In this document: in pieces, positions 19,324 to 28,739 of the stretch
How the letters are laid out: every line of letters begins with the position of its first letter
How positions within the stretch are numbered: position 1 is the stretch's first letter
NCBI RefSeq assembly: GCF_003627955.1
Contig: NZ_RBWS01000008.1
Location: 186,001 to 250,000, forward strand
DNA: 64,000 nt
DNA from: Sphingobacterium puteale
Lineage (GTDB): Bacteria > Bacteroidota > Bacteroidia > Sphingobacteriales > Sphingobacteriaceae
Direction: 5' to 3'
Program-made: the position numbers and the translations under genes
The notes under the pieces: generated by a model
Databases searched by the model: none
What the model saw: only the letters and a program-made list of their open reading frames with translations
What the model was told of the DNA's origin: nothing

Positions 19324-19569
19324 GCTATACACGGGTTTGTCAGTTTGCTTATCAACATGTGGCCGGAATGACGAATACGGTTATGTAAGGATGTCATATA
19401 AACAGTGACAGTGTGACAGCAAAATCCGCTTTTATTTATTGACATGTTAAGTTTTCGGTGAAAAATTGTCTTATACATCACCTTATTTACAATTGGCATA
19501 AAAGATGATGTGTCTATAACGATTATAACATAAAAATAAATTCAATAACAGATAAAAAGTAAATTAATT

Positions 19570-19845
19570 ATGGCATTAAGTATCAAACCTATCGGAGATA
19601 GAGTAGTAGTAGAAGCTGCTCCAGCAGAAGAAAAAACAGCTTCAGGGTTATATATTCCCGATACAGCAAAAGAAAAACCATCTCAAGGTATAGTAGTTGC
19701 TGTAGGTACTGGCAAAGTTGACGAGCCGTTAACTGTAAAAGTAGGTGACAAAGTATTATATGGTAAATATGCAGGTACTGAAATTACTTACGAAGGGAAA
19801 GAGTATTTAATTATGCGTGAGTCAGATATTTACGCTGTTATCTAA
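19570..19845 (+). CDS. groS: co-chaperonin GroES
   Basis: Lid of the GroEL folding chamber. 91 residues starting [20 protein letters not shown], with the mobile-loop region [20 protein letters not shown] and ending [14 protein letters not shown]. groEL starts 113 bases later. Confidence 0.97.
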   Translation: MALSIKPIGDRVVVEAAPAEEKTASGLYIPDTAKEKPSQGIVVAVGTGKVDEPLTVKVGDKVLYGKYAGTEITYEGKEYLIMRESDIYAVI

Positions 19846-19934
19846 GAGTTCAAAAGTCAAAATTACAAAGTTAAATTTAAAAAATGAGGCGGTTCGTAGC
19901 TGCAGACTTGTCATATTAGAGTCTCACTACCAAG

Positions 19935-19954
19935 ATCTCAATACTCAATACTAA
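19935..19954 (+). repeat. 20-base dispersed repeat in the groES-groEL gap
   Basis: ATCTCAATACTCAATACTAA here is the exact reverse complement of 32489-32508 in the trpG-trpC gap. It lies 4 bases before the groEL ATG. It may be a dispersed intergenic element. Confidence 0.6.
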
Positions 19955-19958
19955 AGAA

Positions 19959-21596
19959 ATGGCAAAACAAGTAAAATATAACGTTGAGGCTCGTGAGGCC
20001 CTTAAAAAAGGTGTAGACACTTTAGCTAATGCTGTTAAAGTAACATTAGGTCCAAAAGGACGTAACGTAATTATTGAGAAAAAATTCGGTGCACCGGTAA
20101 TCACTAAAGATGGTGTTTCAGTTGCGAAGGAAATCGAATTGAAAGATGCTTTAGAAAATATGGGTGCTCAAATGGTAAAAGAGGTTGCTTCCAAAACTGC
20201 TGATCAAGCTGGTGATGGTACAACTACGGCTACTGTATTGGCACAAGCGATCGTTGCTCCGGGTATTAAATCTGTAGCAGCAGGTGCTAATCCAATGGAT
20301 TTAAAACGTGGTATTGACAAAGCTGTGGCAGCTGTTGTTGCCAACTTGAAATCTCAATCTCAAGAAGTTGGTCAAGATAATAACAAAATCAAACAAGTAG
20401 CAGCTATCTCTGCAAATAACGACGAGGTAATTGGTTCTTTGATCGCGCAAGCGATGGAAAAAGTTGGTAACGATGGTGTTATCACTGTTGAAGAAGCAAA
20501 AGGTACTGAAACAGAAGTAAAAACTGTAGAAGGTATGCAATTTGACCGTGGTTATTTGTCACCATACTTTGTTACGAACTCTGACAAAATGGAAGCAGAA
20601 TTAGATAACCCTTACATTTTGATCTACGACAAGAAAATCAGCAACATGAAAGAGTTGTTGCCTATTTTGGAAAAACAAGTTCAAACTGGTAAACCATTAT
20701 TGATCATTGCTGAAGACTTGGACGGTGAAGCTCTTGCGACTTTAGTCGTCAATAAAATCCGTGGTTCACTGAAAGTGGCGGCTGTAAAAGCTCCTGGTTT
20801 TGGTGATCGTCGTAAAGCGATGTTAGAAGATATCGCTATCTTAACTGGTGGTACAGTAATCTCTGAAGAAAGAGGTTTCAAATTGGAGAATGCGGAGTTA
20901 TCTTATTTGGGGCAAGCTGAAAAAGTTCAGGTTGACAAAGATAATACAACAATTATCAACGGTGGCGGTAACGTAGATGACATCAAAGCTCGCGTTGCTC
21001 AAATCCGTTCACAAATCGAAACAACAACTTCTGACTACGACCGTGAGAAATTACAAGAGCGATTGGCAAAATTGTCAGGTGGTGTAGCTGTATTGTACGT
21101 AGGTGCTACTACTGAGGTTGAAATGAAAGAGAAAAAAGACCGTGTTGACGATGCTTTACATGCGACTCGCGCTGCAGTTGAAGAAGGTATCGTTGCTGGT
21201 GGTGGTGTTGCATTTATCCGTGCTACAGAAGCTTTGGTAAACCTTAAAGGTGAGAACGAAGACGAGCAAATCGGTATCGATATCATCAAACGTGCTATTG
21301 AAGAGCCTTTACGTCAAATCTGTAATAACGCAGGTATCGAAGGTGCAGTGATCGTTCAGAAAGTAAAAGAAGGTACAGCTGACTTTGGTTACAATGCGCG
21401 TACTGACCGTTACGAGAACTTAATCGCGGCTGGTGTAATCGACCCAACTAAAGTATCTCGTATTGCTTTAGAAAATGCAGCTTCAGTTGCTTCAATGTTG
21501 TTGACAACAGAATGTGTATTAGCTGATGAGGCTGAAGAAAACCCTGTAGGTGCTGGTGCTCCTCCAATGGGTGGTGGTATGGGTGGCATGATGTAA
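19959..21596 (+). CDS. groL: chaperonin GroEL
   Basis: 60-kDa chaperonin. 545 residues, standard length. [54 protein letters not shown], the ATPase Asp in GDGTT, and the C-terminal GGMGGMM repeat tail are all present. A strong terminator follows. Codon use is strongly biased compared with neighbours (GGT, CGT and AAA preferred), as expected for a highly expressed gene. Confidence 0.98.
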   Translation: MAKQVKYNVEAREALKKGVDTLANAVKVTLGPKGRNVIIEKKFGAPVITKDGVSVAKEIELKDALENMGAQMVKEVASKTADQAGDGTTTATVLAQAIVAPGIKSVAAGANPMDLKRGIDKAVAAVVANLKSQSQEVGQDNNKIKQVAAISANNDEVIGSLIAQAMEKVGNDGVITVEEAKGTETEVKTVEGMQFDRGYLSPYFVTNSDKMEAELDNPYILIYDKKISNMKELLPILEKQVQTGKPLLIIAEDLDGEALATLVVNKIRGSLKVAAVKAPGFGDRRKAMLEDIAILTGGTVISEERGFKLENAELSYLGQAEKVQVDKDNTTIINGGGNVDDIKARVAQIRSQIETTTSDYDREKLQERLAKLSGGVAVLYVGATTEVEMKEKKDRVDDALHATRAAVEEGIVAGGGVAFIRATEALVNLKGENEDEQIGIDIIKRAIEEPLRQICNNAGIEGAVIVQKVKEGTADFGYNARTDRYENLIAAGVIDPTKVSRIALENAASVASMLLTTECVLADEAEENPVGAGAPPMGGGMGGMM

Positions 21597-21619
21597 GATC
21601 ATCCGAACTATATAATATA

Positions 21620-21655
21620 AAAAAGGCTCATCTGGGATTCCAGATGAGCCTTTTT
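21620..21655. terminator. bidirectional terminator between groEL and ggt
   Basis: GGCTCATCTGG (21625-21635) pairs with CCAGATGAGCC (21640-21650). A-rich sequence on the left and T-rich on the right let it serve both convergent genes. Confidence 0.88.
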
Positions 21656-21664
21656 ATTTGATGA

Positions 21665-23362
21665 TTAATATCCTTTTGCCGTATCGTCTCCACGGGGATC
21701 GGCTCCTGTCTGTAATTTGCCGTTTGGAAGGACAAGAATATTTTCTACACGTCCTATTGCCCCGCGGGGATTTATTGCATAGCCATCCTTTGTCAATTTG
21801 TCTCGCAATGTTATATCAATCGCACCTTGCTCCACATCGATGCGGTCAGGTAACCACTGGTGATGGAATCGGGGTGAACTGACAGCGGATTGTGCATTTT
21901 GACCAAAGTCGATTACATTTAATATGGTCTGGAAAACGGAGGTAATAATCGTTGATCCGCCCGGTGTTCCTACCACCATAAATAGCTTGCCATCTTTTTC
22001 TAAAATGGTCGGTGTCATGGAACTCAGCATTCTTTTTCCGGGCTGAATTTCATTTGCTTTTTCTCCTGTCAAGCCATACATATTGGGTACGCCGGTCTTT
22101 ACCGAGAAATCATCCATTTCGTTGTTCAATAAAAATCCTGCACCATTCACGATGACCCCAGAGCCATAGGAATCATTGAGTGTTGTGGTAATGGCAACAG
22201 CATTTCCCTGCTCATCAACAATATTGAAATGAGTTGTCTGCTCACTCTCATAACCCGGAATGACATCCGCATTGACGTTTTTGCTTAAAGTCGCCTGACG
22301 AAAATTAAACGGATTCAGTTTAGCTGCATTTTTCGAGGAATCTATCAGTTGCTGCACAGGGACATTGATAAAATCGGGGTCTCCTAAATACTTTGCCCTA
22401 TTTGCATACACATAACGTTCTGCTTCAACGATGACACGTATTGCGGAGTCTGTCTGAAAACCCCAGCGTTGAAGGGGGAATTGCTCCACAGACTTTAATA
22501 AAGCCAGTAGGGAAGTTCCGCCGCTCGATGGCGGTGGCATAGAAACAACCTTGTGACCTCTATAACTTGATGCAATGGGGGTACGCCAAAGTGCCTTGTA
22601 GCCTGTGAGGTCCTCATGGGTAATGATTCCTTTGCCTCTGTTCATCTCGGCAATAAGCAAATCAGCCGTTTTTCCTTTATAGAAGCCGTCGCGTCCCTCA
22701 TTGGCGATTCGTTCGATGGTATTGGCAAGATCTTCCTGTACAAATAGGTCACCGGTTTGCCATGTTGTATTTTTGATAATTGCTGCTCCCGTAGGATTCA
22801 GCTTGACAAAACGTTCCTTATGACTCTCAAATTCGTTGGCTTGTCTTTCACTGATTTTAAAACCATTTTTGGCAAGTTCAATCGCTGGGGCAAGAAGCTC
22901 TTTCCACGTCAGTTTTCCATATTTCTGATGTGCTTCCCACATGCCGGCAACAGAACCGGGAACACCGGATGCTAACTGACTGTATAAGCTCAAATTGGGA
23001 ATAACATTCTTTTGTGCATCAAGATACATATCCCGGTGCGCCTTTCTGGGAGCAGTTTCCCGGAAGTCCAAGGCATCGTATTGACCTTGGCTATTGCGAT
23101 ATAGCATAAATCCACCACCACCGATATTGCCTGCATTGGGATAAACAACAGCAAGAGCAAACTGCACAGCGACAGCAGCATCAATTGCATTGCCGCCCTT
23201 TTTCAAAATCATCACTCCGACTTCGGAGGCCAGAGGGTGGGCAGTGACCACAGCAGCTTTGTTGAAGGTGGCAGGGCTGGTCCTATGTGAACCAAACTGC
23301 CTGCTGGAACACGAAGCGAATAGTAAACTCCCCACTAACGAATAAATAAATAGTTTATTCAT
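21665..23362 (-). CDS. ggt: gamma-glutamyltransferase (lipoprotein)
   Basis: Hydrolyses or transfers the gamma-glutamyl group of glutathione and related peptides in the periplasm. 565 residues with a lipoprotein signal (LLFASCSS). The autoprocessing site lies in EQTTHFNIVDEQGNAVAITT, where the Thr of TTHF becomes the N-terminal nucleophile of the small subunit. LNDSYGSGVIVNGAGFLLNN, PGKRMLSSMTPTI and GTPGGSTIITSVFQ are also family motifs. It is last in the minus-strand series dtd-mazG-ggt. Confidence 0.95.
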   Translation of the reverse strand: MNKLFIYSLVGSLLFASCSSRQFGSHRTSPATFNKAAVVTAHPLASEVGVMILKKGGNAIDAAVAVQFALAVVYPNAGNIGGGGFMLYRNSQGQYDALDFRETAPRKAHRDMYLDAQKNVIPNLSLYSQLASGVPGSVAGMWEAHQKYGKLTWKELLAPAIELAKNGFKISERQANEFESHKERFVKLNPTGAAIIKNTTWQTGDLFVQEDLANTIERIANEGRDGFYKGKTADLLIAEMNRGKGIITHEDLTGYKALWRTPIASSYRGHKVVSMPPPSSGGTSLLALLKSVEQFPLQRWGFQTDSAIRVIVEAERYVYANRAKYLGDPDFINVPVQQLIDSSKNAAKLNPFNFRQATLSKNVNADVIPGYESEQTTHFNIVDEQGNAVAITTTLNDSYGSGVIVNGAGFLLNNEMDDFSVKTGVPNMYGLTGEKANEIQPGKRMLSSMTPTILEKDGKLFMVVGTPGGSTIITSVFQTILNVIDFGQNAQSAVSSPRFHHQWLPDRIDVEQGAIDITLRDKLTKDGYAINPRGAIGRVENILVLPNGKLQTGADPRGDDTAKGY

Positions 23363-23429
23363 AATATCTGCTCTAAAATTGTGCGTAAGATTAATATTAA
23401 ACCTTGGACACCGATGGAATACAAAGGTG

Positions 23430-23756
23430 TTATTTTAATTTTTCATTGTTTTTATGACGGTCTGCATCCCGAATGGATTTCTTTTGAAGGTTCTTTTCCA
23501 GTGCATCGGTCAGATCTATACCCGTTTGATTTGCAAGACACATTAAGACAAACAATACATCGGCCATTTCATCTGCCAGGTTAACTTCTCTATCGGATTT
23601 TTTGAACGATTGCTCGCCGTACTGTCTGGCCATAATCCGGGCGACTTCACCAACTTCTTCCATGAGCATGGCTGTATTTGTCAGCTCATTGAAATAACGT
23701 ATTCCTGTTGTATTGATCCATTTATCAATTACTTCCTGTGCTTCTTTAATTGTCAT
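23430..23756 (-). CDS. MazG-like nucleotide pyrophosphohydrolase
   Basis: 108 residues, all helical. EEVGEVARIMARQYGEQ and NLADEMADVLFVLMCLAN give the ExxE...ExxD metal-binding pattern of the MazG/dUTPase-2 fold. Likely removes non-canonical NTPs. It begins 18 bases after dtd stops, so the two are cotranscribed. ggt starts 67 bases further on. Confidence 0.88.
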   Translation of the reverse strand: MTIKEAQEVIDKWINTTGIRYFNELTNTAMLMEEVGEVARIMARQYGEQSFKKSDREVNLADEMADVLFVLMCLANQTGIDLTDALEKNLQKKSIRDADRHKNNEKLK

Positions 23757-23774
23757 TTTTTCGGATTTAGTAGT

Positions 23775-24233
23775 TTAAAAATTGTCCTTATCTTTTGTAT
23801 CCATAACGATGGTAACGGGACCATCGTTCAATAGATTGATTTTCATGTCCGCCCCAAATAAGCCGAGCTGAACCGGCTGATCAATCAGTTTGGAAAGCAA
23901 TTTGGCCATTTCTTCATAAAGGGGTTTGGCGGTATCAGGTTTGGCTGCCCGAATAAACGAAGGCCGATTTCCCTTTTTTGTCTGAGCGAATAAGGTGAAC
24001 TGGGAAATCAGTAAGATATTACCGCCGATATCCTGTATGGATTTATTCATTAGTCCCTGCTCGTCTTCAAAAATCCGTAGGTTAACGAACTTTTGCCCCA
24101 GCCATTTTAAGTCTTCAATTGTATCGGCTTCTTCTATTCCCAATAGGATCACCAAACCTTTTTGAATCTGCCCAGTGATCTGTTCGTCCACTGTACAGGA
24201 AGCATGTTTTACCCGTTGTATTACTGCACGCAT
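23775..24233 (-). CDS. dtd: D-aminoacyl-tRNA deacylase
   Basis: Frees tRNA from D-amino acids. 152 residues from the ATG at 24233 (MRAVIQRVKHASC); an upstream in-frame start would add a hydrophobic 14-residue tail foreign to the family. The catalytic motifs ISQFTLFA and NDGPVT are intact. Confidence 0.95.
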   Translation of the reverse strand: MRAVIQRVKHASCTVDEQITGQIQKGLVILLGIEEADTIEDLKWLGQKFVNLRIFEDEQGLMNKSIQDIGGNILLISQFTLFAQTKKGNRPSFIRAAKPDTAKPLYEEMAKLLSKLIDQPVQLGLFGADMKINLLNDGPVTIVMDTKDKDNF

Positions 24234-24305
24234 AATAAAAAGTATAAAACCAAAGTTAAAAATTCCCATCGTCAAACACGATCCAATCTAACATTTATTG
24301 CTGCC

Positions 24306-24345
24306 AAAATAAAAAGCCGCCTTATTTTGAATAGATAAGGCGGCT
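24306..24345 (-). terminator. terminator after the TonB receptor gene
   Basis: On the minus strand AGCCGCCTTAT and ATAAGGCGGCT (24315-24325 and 24335-24345) pair around a 9-base loop and are followed by a T-run. Confidence 0.85.
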
Positions 24346-24368
24346 CTTGATATATAGAATCTTAACTG

Positions 24369-26825
24369 TTAGAATTTGATATTCAGGCCTAACATAAAAT
24401 TTGCAGGTGCCTGTGGAAAGTAGAAATTATAATATTTTCTGGTATCACTGTCCATTCCACCAAAGGTGTAGCCATTGGTTTCATACTTCTCGTTGAGGAT
24501 ATTGTTGACCAGTAAAGTCGCACTAATATTTTTGATGCCTAACGCCGTAAAATTATAGTTTGCCAGCAAATTGTTGACGAAATAAGAGGAAATGCTTCTT
24601 TCTTCTGTGGATGAGTTGTCGAGGTATTGTCGTCCTACATATTTTGACAGCAACGAAAATGTAAGCGGCTCAATAGGGCTATAGGAAAAATTGCTGGATA
24701 TAATCGTATTTGGAGACAGGGCAATATCTGTCTTTGGATAGAAAATTTTGGTATCTGGGCTGACACCGTTTATATCTTTCACAATTTCTTCAAAATTCTT
24801 AATTCTGTTTTGACTGAAGCTGGCTGTCGCCTTCCAGTTCAATTGCTTACTGATGTTCCAGGCTCCGTCAAATTCCAGTCCGATTCGATAGCTGTCTTTT
24901 ACATTTTGTCGGATAGGAGCACCCGTATCACTGATCTCGCCTGTTGGAATCAACTGGTCTTTATAAAACATCCCGTATCCATTTAATCCAATATTGAATT
25001 TGGTATTGGTGAATCTATATCCAATTTCAATGTCCTGCATTTTTTCTGGCGTAGGATCCGGAAGTTTGCTGTTCTTCTCTATGAAATCTTTTCGGACGGG
25101 TTCTTTTTGAGCGAAAGCGTAGGAAGCATAGATGTTTGCATGATCATTTAACAGATAGGTTGCTCCGGCTTTGGGATTTAGAAAATTGAATTTTGGGTGG
25201 TAATTATAATTTTTGACCTTATCATCATCCCCATACATGTGATAGTCTACATTTCTGTACTGGACGTCGGCCATTAAGATCCATTTATCCAATTTGTAAT
25301 CTACCTTTAGGAAGTTGCTGAAATCATTTTTCTGCGATTTTCCGAAGTAATATCTATCATCTATAAATCCGTTGGAAGCATACTGTGCCCAGATTACTTC
25401 ACCGTAATGTTTTCCCCGATATTGATTGTATGCTCCACCCCAGGTAATTTCAAGTTGGTCATTCGGTTTGTAATTCAATGCGTAGGTCATGCCATAGAAA
25501 TAATTATCTAACCATCTTCTGCGGATCAGATCTGTTTTTTTTATGGTATCACTACCGAGGATGACATCGGGCAAACCATATTTACTTAATTTATCACCGG
25601 GTCTCATCTCTTCATAGTAGCCATAACCTCGTGTATAATGTAAGGCTGTATTAAGTGTTAATTTTTCGCTTAGAATGTTGGTGTAATGAAGTTGATGATG
25701 TTTTTGCGTATAGTTGTCCGTCTGATTTCGATAAGTATACAGATTATAGTTTCGGCCGGCGTTCATAAATCGGTCTTTTTCTGTGCCTGATACGTATAAT
25801 CCATTGTCAGCGTAATCATCCATGCGAGATCTATCACCCGTGATCAAAGGTTCCGGTACGCCGTTCCAGGCTTGGTAGGTCTTTTCCTTTCCCCAGAATA
25901 CGATTCCTTTTAAAGTCTGTTTTTTGCCATAATAACCTCCATCAATATAGAAGGACTGCAGGTCTGAGGAGCCTCTTTCGATATAACCATTACTGCTGAT
26001 CCTGGATAAGCGGGCATTGAAAGCAAACTTGTCATTGATCAAACCGGTTCCGAGTTTTACCGTATTTTTCCAGGTATTATAAGACCCGAATGAATTATTG
26101 AGTTCGGCATAAGGTTTCTCCGCTAATGTATTGGATTGAATATTCAGGGAAGCTCCGAAGGATCCGGCCCCGTTGGCAGATGTTCCGATTCCCCGCTGTA
26201 CCTGGATGCTTTCCGTGGATGAGGCGAAGTCAGGAAGGTTGACAAAGAAAGAACCCATGCTTTCGGCGTCATTTAATGGAATACCATTCAGGGTTACATT
26301 GATCCGCTGGTTGTCAGATCCACGGATCGTCATGTTTGTATATCCTATGCCGGCTCCTGCATCGGAGTTTACCTGAACAGAAGGTGTCTGATTCAAGAGA
26401 TAGGGAATGTCCTGTCCCAGATTATTCCTAGAAATCTCTTCTTTTGAGATGTTCCTGAATGTGGTCGGTGAATTCTTTTTAGCTCTGGTGGATACCACAA
26501 GAGCCTCTTCGGTACGAATTGTTTTTGGATCGAGCTGAACGGTCAATTCCATATCCCGTTGGAGGTTTAGGTTTTGAGTCCAGGTTTGATATCCGACAAA
26601 CGAGACTTGAATGGTATGTTTTCCATCTGCGATATTATATAATTTGATCAAGCCATCTTTGTCCGAATTGGTTGTAAATGAAGCCTGTCCGTCTATGTAT
26701 ATCGTTGCATTGTGTAGTGGCCTTTGTGTATCCTTATCTACGGTTTTAATCGTCAAATTGTGCTGGGCAACAGCAATTTGGCTTAAAGTAGTAGCTAAAA
26801 CGCTACAAATCAAAAATTTGATCAT
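24369..26825 (-). CDS. TonB-dependent outer-membrane receptor, probably for thiamine
   Basis: 818 residues. Signal peptide (to ~AVAQ), a carboxypeptidase-like domain at ~23-105 (IYIDGQASFTTNSDKDGLIK, VSFVGYQTWTQNL), a plug domain at ~120-230 (IPYLLNQTPSVQV, NMTIRGSDNQRINVTLNGIP, VQRGIGTSANGAGSFGASLN), then a 22-strand-type barrel ending FMLGLNIKF. A TPP riboswitch lies in its leader (26891-26996), so the gene should be turned off when thiamine pyrophosphate is plentiful. TPP-controlled outer-membrane receptors are known in Bacteroidota as predicted thiamine importers; that substrate is inferred from the riboswitch, not from the protein. Confidence 0.88.
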   Translation of the reverse strand: MIKFLICSVLATTLSQIAVAQHNLTIKTVDKDTQRPLHNATIYIDGQASFTTNSDKDGLIKLYNIADGKHTIQVSFVGYQTWTQNLNLQRDMELTVQLDPKTIRTEEALVVSTRAKKNSPTTFRNISKEEISRNNLGQDIPYLLNQTPSVQVNSDAGAGIGYTNMTIRGSDNQRINVTLNGIPLNDAESMGSFFVNLPDFASSTESIQVQRGIGTSANGAGSFGASLNIQSNTLAEKPYAELNNSFGSYNTWKNTVKLGTGLINDKFAFNARLSRISSNGYIERGSSDLQSFYIDGGYYGKKQTLKGIVFWGKEKTYQAWNGVPEPLITGDRSRMDDYADNGLYVSGTEKDRFMNAGRNYNLYTYRNQTDNYTQKHHQLHYTNILSEKLTLNTALHYTRGYGYYEEMRPGDKLSKYGLPDVILGSDTIKKTDLIRRRWLDNYFYGMTYALNYKPNDQLEITWGGAYNQYRGKHYGEVIWAQYASNGFIDDRYYFGKSQKNDFSNFLKVDYKLDKWILMADVQYRNVDYHMYGDDDKVKNYNYHPKFNFLNPKAGATYLLNDHANIYASYAFAQKEPVRKDFIEKNSKLPDPTPEKMQDIEIGYRFTNTKFNIGLNGYGMFYKDQLIPTGEISDTGAPIRQNVKDSYRIGLEFDGAWNISKQLNWKATASFSQNRIKNFEEIVKDINGVSPDTKIFYPKTDIALSPNTIISSNFSYSPIEPLTFSLLSKYVGRQYLDNSSTEERSISSYFVNNLLANYNFTALGIKNISATLLVNNILNEKYETNGYTFGGMDSDTRKYYNFYFPQAPANFMLGLNIKF

Positions 26826-26890
26826 GTTGATGTATTTTGTTTAAGTTAAACAAATCATAGCAAGGGGTCACTATGACCGTTTTATTTAAC

Positions 26891-26996
26891 TAACCTCTCC
26901 CTCCGCCAGCATTACCTGGATCAGGTGCACAGAACTTAATCTGTTGGGTATGATCTCAGCCTTTATTTGTGTTTCTGACAAAACAAGGCACCCCTA
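26891..26996 (-). ncRNA. TPP riboswitch (THI element)
   Basis: Read on the minus strand the leader shows the THI-box core: GGGGTGCC, then GGCTGAGATCATACCC, then ACCTGATC and GCTGGCGGAGGGA, in the right order and spacing. It ends about 65 bases before the receptor start at 26825. The variable P3 arm is short to moderate. No strong terminator follows it, so control of translation start is as likely as attenuation. Confidence 0.95.
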
Positions 26997-27238
26997 ATCG
27001 ACGTTGCGAATATATAAATTAAAATCGGAATGGTATATAAAGATGGTGTTTTTTACAAAAAGTATACTTCTTGGAAAATATGTGGTAATTTCCTTATGGT
27101 TTAAAATTTTACGTTTAGGCTTGTTTTTGGTGTTTATTGTTCTTTTTAGGTACCTTGGTATAGAATTTTCTACTGTTAGTATGTATTCATATTCAGTCAA
27201 AAATTTTTTAGTTACTAATTTGAGAGTGAGGAGATAAA

Positions 27239-28414
27239 ATGTTAAAGTATTTAAGCGCAAATTATATTCTACCGATTACCTCAATGCCAATAAAAGATGG
27301 TATTGTAGCGGTAGACGAGGAGGGGGTAATTCAAGGCATCTATGACCCTGCTTCATTCACACAGACTGATAAAGTCGAAATCGAGAGGTATGGGGGAATA
27401 ATTATTCCGGGTTTTATCAATGCCCATTGCCATCTTGAATTGTCACATATGAAAGGCGTGGTAGCTAAAGGTACCGGTCTTCCAAATTTCCTTAGCCAGG
27501 TAATGACTTCACGTAGTGCGTCTATGAAGAAAATGGATGATGCAATGGCGAAAGCGGATAAAGAGATGTATGAAAATGGGATCGTAGCGGTGGGAGACCA
27601 TGCGAATACGGACAATTCTTCTAAGCAGAAGGAAGATTCAAAAATACTTTATCATACCTTTGTGGAGGTCATTGGGGTTGAACCCGAAGAAGCTGATTTT
27701 AAACTAAAAGAAGCCAAGTCTTTAACACAAGAATTTAGAAATGGTCATGTGTCCATTACGCCACATGCACCTTATTCGTGTTCGAAAGTTCTTTTTAAGA
27801 AATTTAAAAAATCGGTGCCTGAGACTAATATCATTAGTATTCATAATCAGGAGAGCGACGAAGAGAATAAATTGTTTAGATACAAAACAGGTGAATTTCT
27901 GGATTTCTATAAGAGTATCGGAAAGAATGCGGATTCTATAAAAGCGCAAGCCCGAAACTCCATCCAGTCTTATTTACCTTACTTGCCTTATCCGAATAAG
28001 TTGTTGTTGGTCCATAATACCTATACTTCATTAAAAGATCTCGATTTTGTAGAACGAATGGACCGTGATGTTGTATGGTGCCTGTGCCCAAAGGCAAATT
28101 TATATATTGAGGGGAACCTTCCTAAGGTTCAGAACTTTATAAACGCGGGACAACGGTTAGTGATTGGTACGGATAGCCTAGCGTCGAATGATACACTTTC
28201 GGTATTGGAAGAACTGAAGGTATTGCATGAACATTTCGAAGATTTGGATTTCTTGCAAACAATCCAATGGGCAACGATCAACGGAGCTGTTGCATTGAAT
28301 ATTGAGGATGAATATGGATCTTTGGAAATCGGCAAAAAACCGGGGATTGTCCTGCTTGAGGGTATGGAAAACTTTCGTTTAACAGATAAAGTTAAAATCA
28401 AACGTTTAGCGTAG
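27239..28414 (+). CDS. amidohydrolase-superfamily deaminase/hydrolase
   Basis: 391 residues. Metal-binding motif NAHCHLELS (HxH), later His in ITPHAPYSC, SIHNQESDEEN and LLVHNTYTS, and the catalytic Asp in IGTDSLASND place it with the TRZ/ATZ-type aminohydrolases (chlorohydrolase, SAH/aminofutalosine deaminase relatives). The substrate is not predictable. The ATG at 27239 has an unusually good Shine-Dalgarno (AGGAG) for this phylum. 27001-27238 upstream shows no convincing gene. Confidence 0.82.
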   Translation: MLKYLSANYILPITSMPIKDGIVAVDEEGVIQGIYDPASFTQTDKVEIERYGGIIIPGFINAHCHLELSHMKGVVAKGTGLPNFLSQVMTSRSASMKKMDDAMAKADKEMYENGIVAVGDHANTDNSSKQKEDSKILYHTFVEVIGVEPEEADFKLKEAKSLTQEFRNGHVSITPHAPYSCSKVLFKKFKKSVPETNIISIHNQESDEENKLFRYKTGEFLDFYKSIGKNADSIKAQARNSIQSYLPYLPYPNKLLLVHNTYTSLKDLDFVERMDRDVVWCLCPKANLYIEGNLPKVQNFINAGQRLVIGTDSLASNDTLSVLEELKVLHEHFEDLDFLQTIQWATINGAVALNIEDEYGSLEIGKKPGIVLLEGMENFRLTDKVKIKRLA

Positions 28415-28438
28415 TATTTAATTCCACAAAAACTTCTG

Positions 28439-28446
28439 TACTTTTG
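28439..28446 (+). promoter_or_regulatory. Bacteroidota -7 box upstream of the acylphosphatase gene
   Basis: TACTTTTG matches TAnnTTTG, 5 bases before the ATG at 28452. TTTA at 28417-28420, 18 bases upstream, may serve as the -33 element. Confidence 0.5.
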
Positions 28447-28451
28447 CTCTT

Positions 28452-28733
28452 ATGAAACATTTGAATATTTCAATAAGAGGTAAAGTACAAGGAGTCTTTT
28501 TTCGATTGACGGCCAAAGCTGTTGCGGATCAGGTCGGTGTGAAAGGCTTTGTACTCAATCAAAAGGATGGGGCTGTCTATATGGAGGCCGAAGGGGACGA
28601 TTTTGCACTTGATTCATTGTTGGACTTCTGCCAGGAAGGTCCGGAGGATGCAAATGTTGAAGCTGTTGAAGTTACGGAAGGCGAACTGAAAGGCTTTTCT
28701 AATTTTGAAGTGATTAAAAGAGTTCAATCCTAA
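28452..28733 (+). CDS. acyP: acylphosphatase
   Basis: Hydrolyses carboxyl-phosphate bonds. 93 residues, standard size. GKVQGVFFRLTAKAVA holds the catalytic Arg and the phosphate cradle, and GFVLNQKDGAVYMEAEG holds the catalytic Asn. The flippase gene begins 6 bases later. Confidence 0.94.
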   Translation: MKHLNISIRGKVQGVFFRLTAKAVADQVGVKGFVLNQKDGAVYMEAEGDDFALDSLLDFCQEGPEDANVEAVEVTEGELKGFSNFEVIKRVQS

Positions 28734-28739
28734 AGCCTA

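Noticed and set aside
19324-19569. CIRCE/HrcA control of groES-groEL
   Set aside because: No TTAGCACTC-N9-GAGTGCTAA-type inverted repeat is present upstream of groES.
27004-27237. 77-codon plus-strand frame upstream of the amidohydrolase
   Set aside because: AT-driven, hydrophobic and without motif; overlaps the expected promoter zone of the riboswitch transcript on the other strand.
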